The notes under the pieces are model-generated. The model made no database searches. It saw only the letters and a list, made by a program, of their open reading frames with translations, and was not told the DNA's origin. A DNA stretch of 64,000 nt from Bacteroidota bacterium (GTDB lineage: Bacteria > Bacteroidota > Bacteroidia > Palsa-948), in the NCBI GenBank assembly GCA_003164895.1, contig PLUL01000020.1, positions 60,698 through 124,697 of the forward strand, read 5' to 3'. This document shows positions 61,201 through 64,000 of this stretch, piece after piece (within the stretch, counting starts at the first letter, position 1; the number at the start of each line of letters is the position of its first letter). The translations under genes and the position numbers were made by a program.

Positions 61201-61290
61201 CAACAAGATACTTATGTTTGGAAAGCATATGCAAAATTTCTTAATGGAAAAACTGTAGGAAAAGCCGGAGACGTTACCTTATTAAGATAA
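55249..61290 (+). CDS. giant SprB-repeat adhesin with gliding-motility C-terminal domain (T9SS type B cargo)
   Basis: About 2013 residues. Two hydrophobic segments open it (residues 5-22 and 36-55, the second ending DVFAQ like a signal peptide); the start (ATG 55249 or TTG 55243) is uncertain. Residues about 90-550 are a globular domain with EGGNFLAQCAGIEKY and YLGGHDY, resembling a glutamine-amidotransferase-like fold. About 555-710: two Ig-like units. About 712-1460: ten SprB repeats of about 75 residues (LWNNGQTTSS...GNYSVTITDANGC). About 1462-1750: four units starting ANAGxxxSIC. Two PKD domains (NFGDG, DFGDG) follow, then the type B sorting domain (FPNVFTPNANG...FNRWGELIFE...GWDGYYRGQ). 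Surface adhesin; secreted through T9SS. Confidence 0.9.
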   Translation: MQKIYKLYLLAFLCIGNIYIFPPVNRQCVPVDSIKKFYLFLILIFFSFTFSDVFAQRDRYPSAITTFSGGATYCENRASQQLSITISTALTSTAGCNSNPITSIPITITWYANAVNSTVGGTVVNTVNSTANAASITKIYVPLTTPVGILYYYVIVSWNAGACALAGSLTTTTTQIVTVNSCAPSADMPNASPNLQTATANSLVIPMDNEHQNLWLTYPFNIKAYGLVNALLQNDIPVKWVITTGKAKDAIDFSANATRVYPSVTAAANQDFRASEFIVDSTWLNKSYYPGGQTATQVISAFANKWKVAVYRLTADVTVDVRYTLNQRPKIACFNNGTYQQVQTKVLDSAEIPNYVPISAGAFTGLVQCYTFCSEAHWSTGSQTADSATMAPVWNFVNEGGNFLAQCAGIEKYENQMQIPRHFHTTTGVNFQNVTVNNTYYNPDMAYNQFEGTVAPRGGTVATYGLLSTSAYAPQTFFGITSVTADTLVATGAHLASPDSIGSNVFYLGGHDYMTAAGGNAAVDERGNLIYINGTRMYLNAALIPARRPTAFILTVGANSSICNGQQTTLSASGPSGSTYTWFPNSSLNNPNSATPVATPTITTIYSVAADNGGCPENSTVTVTVNPTPSTPTAVSNSPPCVGSTLSLSANTIVGASYTWSGPNGFSSSSQDTTIANATTVNVGTYSVTATVTGCPSPSAITTVALNPTPIATVSPTSVLCFGGNNGSASVNASNGTPSYIYLWNNGQTTSSATGLTSGNYSVTTTDVNGCSTANTISVTEPVAALTASVSPTNVSCFGGSTGSSTVAALGGTTTYSYLWNNGQTTSSATGLIVGNYSVATTDMNGCSTSNTVSITQPASALSGSISPTNVSCFGGSNGSATVSASGGTITYSYLWNNGQTTSTATNLSDGNYSVTITDANSCIASATINITQPTSISASSLQTNICTGASNGSVITSVSGGVPSYTYLWNTGQTTSSATGLLSGNYSVTITDANACTYISSGIVSLHPAVTVNSSQNNVSCYGGNNGTATIIPTGGTPAFNYSWNNGQTTSSATNLSAGNYSLTITDANGCSTSTAVSITQPSILTSSTFQNNVSCYGGSNGNATENASGGTLAYYYLWNNGETTSSITNLIAGNYSVTIIDANGCTATNSISISQPISALASIPSQTNVSCNGGSNGSATVSAFGGTPSYSYLWNNGQTTSSVANLPAGNYSVTVTDGNNCTNISTITISEPAQLNSNALQTNTCSGANNGTAAVSVSGGTSPYLYLWNIGQTTSSVSGLTPGNYSVSVTDAKSCTSSTTVTITLFPAVTSSSSQINVSCFGGNNGNASVNVSGGNSPYIYNWSNGQTTSSTTNLSVGNYSVIITDANGCTAINSISISQPAVITSTHSSTNSISCASNGTATESLSGGIPPYNYLWNNGQTTSTITGLSPGNFSVTITDFNGCTFVDTVKVGGIGPPIANAGPDVSICSNNSTILLASGGINYSWSNGGTFSSISVAPTTATSYTVIATDASGCTAMDSVNVFVNLLPSANAGTNISICLNSSTTLTASGGIHYLWSTGLTTTSISVSPTTTNAYSVIVTDTHGCSAPASVVVSVNPLPVANAGANASICKNNSATLNASGGINYLWSTGASNSSIAVVPNITTSYTVIVTDGNGCTDNANVTVTVNPLPAANAGAGASICNGNSTQLNASGGINYSWSPVNNLSNANISNPTANPPITSIYTVTVTDANGCTAADHVMITVNPLPIPLFSADSVCVNTQTKFNDFSSGNIISWSWNFGDGNLSSLQNPSHTYSSSGAYNINLTVISAEGCTSSVTVSTMVYPKPSAHFSTNPTVAPMAGSPPTYGATINFTNQSSGGISYLWDFGDGGTSTNFNPQHYYSIIGNYIITLITTNQYGCTDTSHIATTSDGDIVFPNVFTPNANGSNGGTYDPWNTNNYVFFPFIAPVTEYKLQIFNRWGELIFESKDVKIGWDGYYRGQLCQQDTYVWKAYAKFLNGKTVGKAGDVTLLR
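57376..59625. repeat. ten tandem SprB repeats of about 225 bp within the adhesin gene
   Basis: Ten consecutive units, each with a conserved LWNNGQTTSS-like strand and GNYSVTITDANGC end, with an N-terminal NVSCFGGSNGSA motif varying between copies. Units are diverged in DNA, so the array is old, but shared stretches could still recombine. Confidence 0.85.
59626..60490. repeat. four tandem Ig/PKD-like repeats within the adhesin gene
   Basis: Four units beginning ANAGxxxSIC and containing LxASGGINYxWS and YTVIVTDxxGC, each followed by VNPLP-type linkers. They form the stalk between the SprB repeats and the PKD pair. Confidence 0.8.
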
Positions 61291-61299
61291 TATTAAAGT

Positions 61300-62895
61300 A
61301 TGGTTTCTAAAAATAAATATATCATTCTTCTATCTCTGCTCTTAGTGAGCATTGTTTGCTTTGCTCAAAACGAAAAGGGAAATGCTACGAAAAATGTTTC
61401 ACGAAAGATTTTAAAACACGAACGCGAAGCTGATATTTATTTTGATAATAGGGATTTTCAGAGCGCACTTGATTTGTATCGGCAGGCATTCGCGACAGAT
61501 TCTAATATTGTTTCGATAAATTTTAAGATGGCATCCTGCATGTATAATCTTAAAAAACATAAGCTGGGTTCGCTTCCTTATTTTGAAAAAGCATTACGCG
61601 GCGGAATGTCGGAGGCAAATTATTATCTCGGAAATTTGTATCATCTCAATGGAAAATTTGCCGAGGCAATTAATTCGTTCGAGGATTACAAAAAAATTCC
61701 AGTCAAGAAAACTTTTCCTGATGAAGAAGTTGATTTTCTTATCAGCAAATGCAAGACAGCAAAAGAAATGGTTAAAACTCCGATGAATGTAAAAATTGAA
61801 AACATCGGCAATGTTATTAATTCTGAATATCCTGATTATGTTCCACTTATCTCAGCCGATGAATCCGTTTTGATTTTTACTTCGAGAAGAAAAGGCAGCA
61901 CTGGAAATCAATTAGACCCAAACGGAGATTATTTTGAAGATATTTATATTTCGCATAAAACGGAAAACGGATGGAGTGCTCCGCAAGGAATCAGCAAAAA
62001 TATTAATACTCCTACTCACGATGCCTGCGTTGGACTTTCGCCTGATGGGGAAAAACTTTTCACGTACAAAACGAGCAAGGATTTGCTTTCAGGTGATTTA
62101 TATCTTTCCTCTTTCGATGGAAAGGATTGGACTGTTCCGCAAAAACTTCCTGAACCCATCAACACAAATGAATACACCGAACCGAGTGCATCTGTTTCTG
62201 CCGATGGACAAGTTCTTTATTTTTCCAGCGACCGCCCTGGAGGTTTTGGCAAAAAAGATATTTATAAAGTTGTAAAACTTCCGAATGGTAAATGGAGCAA
62301 AGCGGTTAACCTTGGACCAACCGTGAATACTGCTGAAGATGAAGATTCACCTTTCATTCATCCTGATGGAAAAACTCTTTACTTCAGTTCAAAAGGACAT
62401 AAAAATATGGGTGGTTATGATATTTTTAAATCTGTATTTGAAGATGGAACGTGGTCGGCAACACAGAATCTTGGATTTCCAATCAACACTCCTGACGATG
62501 ATATTTTTTTCGTTCTTTCTGTAAATGGAAGAACTGGATATTATTCTTCCGAACGCAAAGGCGGGTATGGCGGAGCCGACATTTATCTGATTCATTTTCC
62601 TGAGGAAGAAGATTTAGGATTAAGCGTTTACAAAGGAAAAATTATTTCTGATTCAGCCGATGCACCGCTTTATGCTAAGGTTACTTTATATGACTTGGGA
62701 AACGAAAAGTTAGAAGGTCTTTTTCATACTAATTCAAATCCTTTAACAGGACGATTCATTATGATTTTAACTCCAGGAAAAGAATATAAAATAGTTGTGG
62801 AGGCAGAAGGTTATGTTTCTTTTACCGGTAAAATTTCTTCCGATGATGTACCGTCGTCAATTAATAGTCTAAAATTGTTCAGGATAAAAAAATAA
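61300..62895 (+). CDS. TPR/PD40 beta-propeller periplasmic protein (SprE/PorE-like, without OmpA domain)
   Basis: A 531-residue protein: signal peptide (MVSKNKYIILLSLLLVSIVCFAQ), TPR region (about 35-150, EADIYFDNRDFQSALDLYRQA), a WD40-like PD40 propeller (about 170-430; repeats such as LYFSSDRPGGFGKKDIY, LYFSSKGHKNMGGYDIF, GYYSSERKGGYGGADIY) and a C-terminal carboxypeptidase-regulatory-like domain (about 445-531). Typical T9SS-linked proteins of this type (PorE) end in an OmpA peptidoglycan-binding domain; this one stops before it. It lies 9 nt after the adhesin gene and 5 nt before porP/sprF. Confidence 0.87.
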   Translation: MVSKNKYIILLSLLLVSIVCFAQNEKGNATKNVSRKILKHEREADIYFDNRDFQSALDLYRQAFATDSNIVSINFKMASCMYNLKKHKLGSLPYFEKALRGGMSEANYYLGNLYHLNGKFAEAINSFEDYKKIPVKKTFPDEEVDFLISKCKTAKEMVKTPMNVKIENIGNVINSEYPDYVPLISADESVLIFTSRRKGSTGNQLDPNGDYFEDIYISHKTENGWSAPQGISKNINTPTHDACVGLSPDGEKLFTYKTSKDLLSGDLYLSSFDGKDWTVPQKLPEPINTNEYTEPSASVSADGQVLYFSSDRPGGFGKKDIYKVVKLPNGKWSKAVNLGPTVNTAEDEDSPFIHPDGKTLYFSSKGHKNMGGYDIFKSVFEDGTWSATQNLGFPINTPDDDIFFVLSVNGRTGYYSSERKGGYGGADIYLIHFPEEEDLGLSVYKGKIISDSADAPLYAKVTLYDLGNEKLEGLFHTNSNPLTGRFIMILTPGKEYKIVVEAEGYVSFTGKISSDDVPSSINSLKLFRIKK

Positions 62896-62900
62896 TATTA

Positions 62901-63911
62901 ATGAGAAAATTATTTTACATACCTTTTTTCTTTTTATTATTTCTTACAGAAGACGTATTAGCTCAGGCATTACAACTTTCACAGTTTTATGCAATGCCTA
63001 CTTTTTTGAATCCTGCTTTTACAGGTTCTGGTGTTTGTGCACGCCTCGGTATGACTTACCGCGTTCAGTGGCCTTCTATTCCAGGTGCTTTTAATACTTC
63101 TGTCATTGCTTTTGACCACGCTATTGGTAAGAAAAAAAGTGGACTTGGTTTTTTATTTGTGAACGATAAAGTAGGGAGCGCAGGGCTTAGTTCGACTTCG
63201 TTTGCTGGGCAATATTCGTATCAGATCACGTACCGTAAATGGGCTGCCAATTTAGGTGCGGAAGCAGGTTATGTAATGCGCTATTTCGATTACAGCAAAT
63301 TTATTTTTGGCGACCAGATTGCTTACGGAACATCTGCACCTATTAACCAACCTCTTCCAGCCTCAACGCATTATTTGGATTTTGCTTCAGGAGCATTAGT
63401 ATTTACAAAAAAAGCATGGATAGGTTTTTCTGCACATAATATTAATCAACCCAATCAGTCTGTATATGGAAACGATAACAAACTGCCGATTCTTTTTTCA
63501 ATTCACGCAGGAACAAAATTTGCATTGAACAGTGAAAAAGGTGAGTTTGGTTATGATCACGCCAAGGATTATATCACTCCTGTGATTAATTACTACCACT
63601 CCAACCAATTTGACCAGTTAGATGTGGGAGGATACTACACACATCTGCCTTTCTCTTTTGGAATATGGTATCGCGGCATTCCGGTTTTGAAAGCTTACCA
63701 ACGTGGTTATCCAAATAATGACGCACTAATTTTTCTCGTTGGACTTATTATTGACCGAATGAAATTTTCTTATAGTTATGATTGTACAATTTCCTGGCTT
63801 GCCGGCAACACTGCCGGTGCACACGAATTAACTTTTACTTATCAGTTTTGCAATCCAAACAAAAGCAAAGGTTTAAGGGCAAGACCAGTTGTGCCTTGTC
63901 CGAAATTCTAA
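62901..63911 (+). CDS. PorP/SprF-family type IX secretion outer membrane protein
   Basis: A 336-residue beta-barrel protein with signal peptide (ends VLAQA) and the family start LQLSQFYAMPTFLNPAFTG, then YRVQWPSIPGAFNTSVIAFDH, GGYYTHLPFSFGIWYRG and the final strand HELTFTYQFC. Family members bind the sorting domain of type B cargo and are encoded beside their adhesin; SprF is needed to secrete SprB in Flavobacterium. It closes the adhesin-PD40-PorP trio. Confidence 0.93.
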   Translation: MRKLFYIPFFFLLFLTEDVLAQALQLSQFYAMPTFLNPAFTGSGVCARLGMTYRVQWPSIPGAFNTSVIAFDHAIGKKKSGLGFLFVNDKVGSAGLSSTSFAGQYSYQITYRKWAANLGAEAGYVMRYFDYSKFIFGDQIAYGTSAPINQPLPASTHYLDFASGALVFTKKAWIGFSAHNINQPNQSVYGNDNKLPILFSIHAGTKFALNSEKGEFGYDHAKDYITPVINYYHSNQFDQLDVGGYYTHLPFSFGIWYRGIPVLKAYQRGYPNNDALIFLVGLIIDRMKFSYSYDCTISWLAGNTAGAHELTFTYQFCNPNKSKGLRARPVVPCPKF

Positions 63912-63950
63912 AATGTAATTTAAGAACAACTCTCTTCTTGAGGATAATAA

Positions 63951-64000
63951 ATGAAAATAATTTTTCATAGAAATAAATCTTTTACCTTCGTTACCGTTTT
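63951..64000 (+). other. possible start of a further CDS, or promoter region
   Basis: An ATG at 63951 opens a frame (MKIIFHRNKSFTFVTV) that runs off the window. The same stretch contains TACCTTCG, a -7-like box, so it may equally be a promoter for a gene beyond the edge. Cannot be settled here. Confidence 0.2.

Overview
The window is AT-rich chromosomal DNA of a Bacteroidota bacterium, not closely identifiable from sequence alone. The evidence is a type IX secretion (T9SS) adhesin/partner set with gliding-motility C-terminal domains and a PorP/SprF protein, a T9SS-tailed esterase, a bacillithiol enzyme (BshC), MsbA and LptF/G-type transporters, and promoters of the Bacteroidota type (TTTG, about 19 nt, TAnnTTTG). 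I saw no rRNA, tRNA, CRISPR array or intact transposase.

Layout. 1-7.6 kb: end of a porin, an outer membrane protein, a PP-loop ATPase, a YugP-type zinc peptidase, an OmpA protein, two peroxiredoxins, an aquaporin and a 3-hydroxyacyl-CoA dehydrogenase. 8.3-9.7 kb: two type II toxin-antitoxin modules separated and flanked by copies of one direct repeat. 10.2-15.3 kb: a minus-strand operon rimO-bshC-ogt-paaI-thiolase. 15.4-32.9 kb: mostly housekeeping genes (acetyl-CoA acetyltransferase, NlpC/P60 peptidase, esterase, LptF/G permease, CrcB, PAP2, obgE-adk, hpt, purE, msbA, rbfA, a LolC/E-like permease, dus, CPBP protease, YqeY).

33.8-54.7 kb: one uninterrupted plus-strand operon of 16 genes with overlaps or gaps under 25 nt. 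It encodes an ATP-dependent lactam hydrolase pair (HyuA/HyuB), a RidA protein, an acyl-CoA dehydrogenase without its usual catalytic Glu, an HMG-CoA-synthase-like/DUF35 fusion beside an SCP2-type thiolase, a split coenzyme-B12 mutase with methylmalonyl-CoA-mutase-type residues, a class III CoA-transferase, an IorA-GltD-ferredoxin triple fusion with IorB, a three-subunit molybdenum hydroxylase, a cysteine-synthase-like enzyme and a HisC-like aminotransferase. The set matches step by step the pathway proposed for anaerobic indole-3-acetate breakdown in Aromatoleum/Azoarcus: 2-hydroxylation to an oxindole, ATP-dependent lactam opening, CoA transfer, carbon-skeleton mutation to a benzylmalonyl-CoA, decarboxylating dehydrogenation and thiolysis. 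Transamination and IorAB could feed it from tryptophan. I infer an oxygen-independent indoleacetate/tryptophan (or related N-heterocycle) catabolic operon in Bacteroidota; this is the most interesting item here.

54.7-64 kb: a decayed IS5-type transposase remnant, then a roughly 2000-residue SprB-repeat adhesin, a TPR/PD40 protein and a PorP/SprF protein, forming a T9SS surface module.

Five loci carry short tandem heptanucleotide repeats, each with a different unit, several inside or exactly at the ends of genes. Palindromic repeat-like sequences also lie in frame inside the NlpC/P60 gene. Together these suggest active short-repeat insertion or slippage in this genome.
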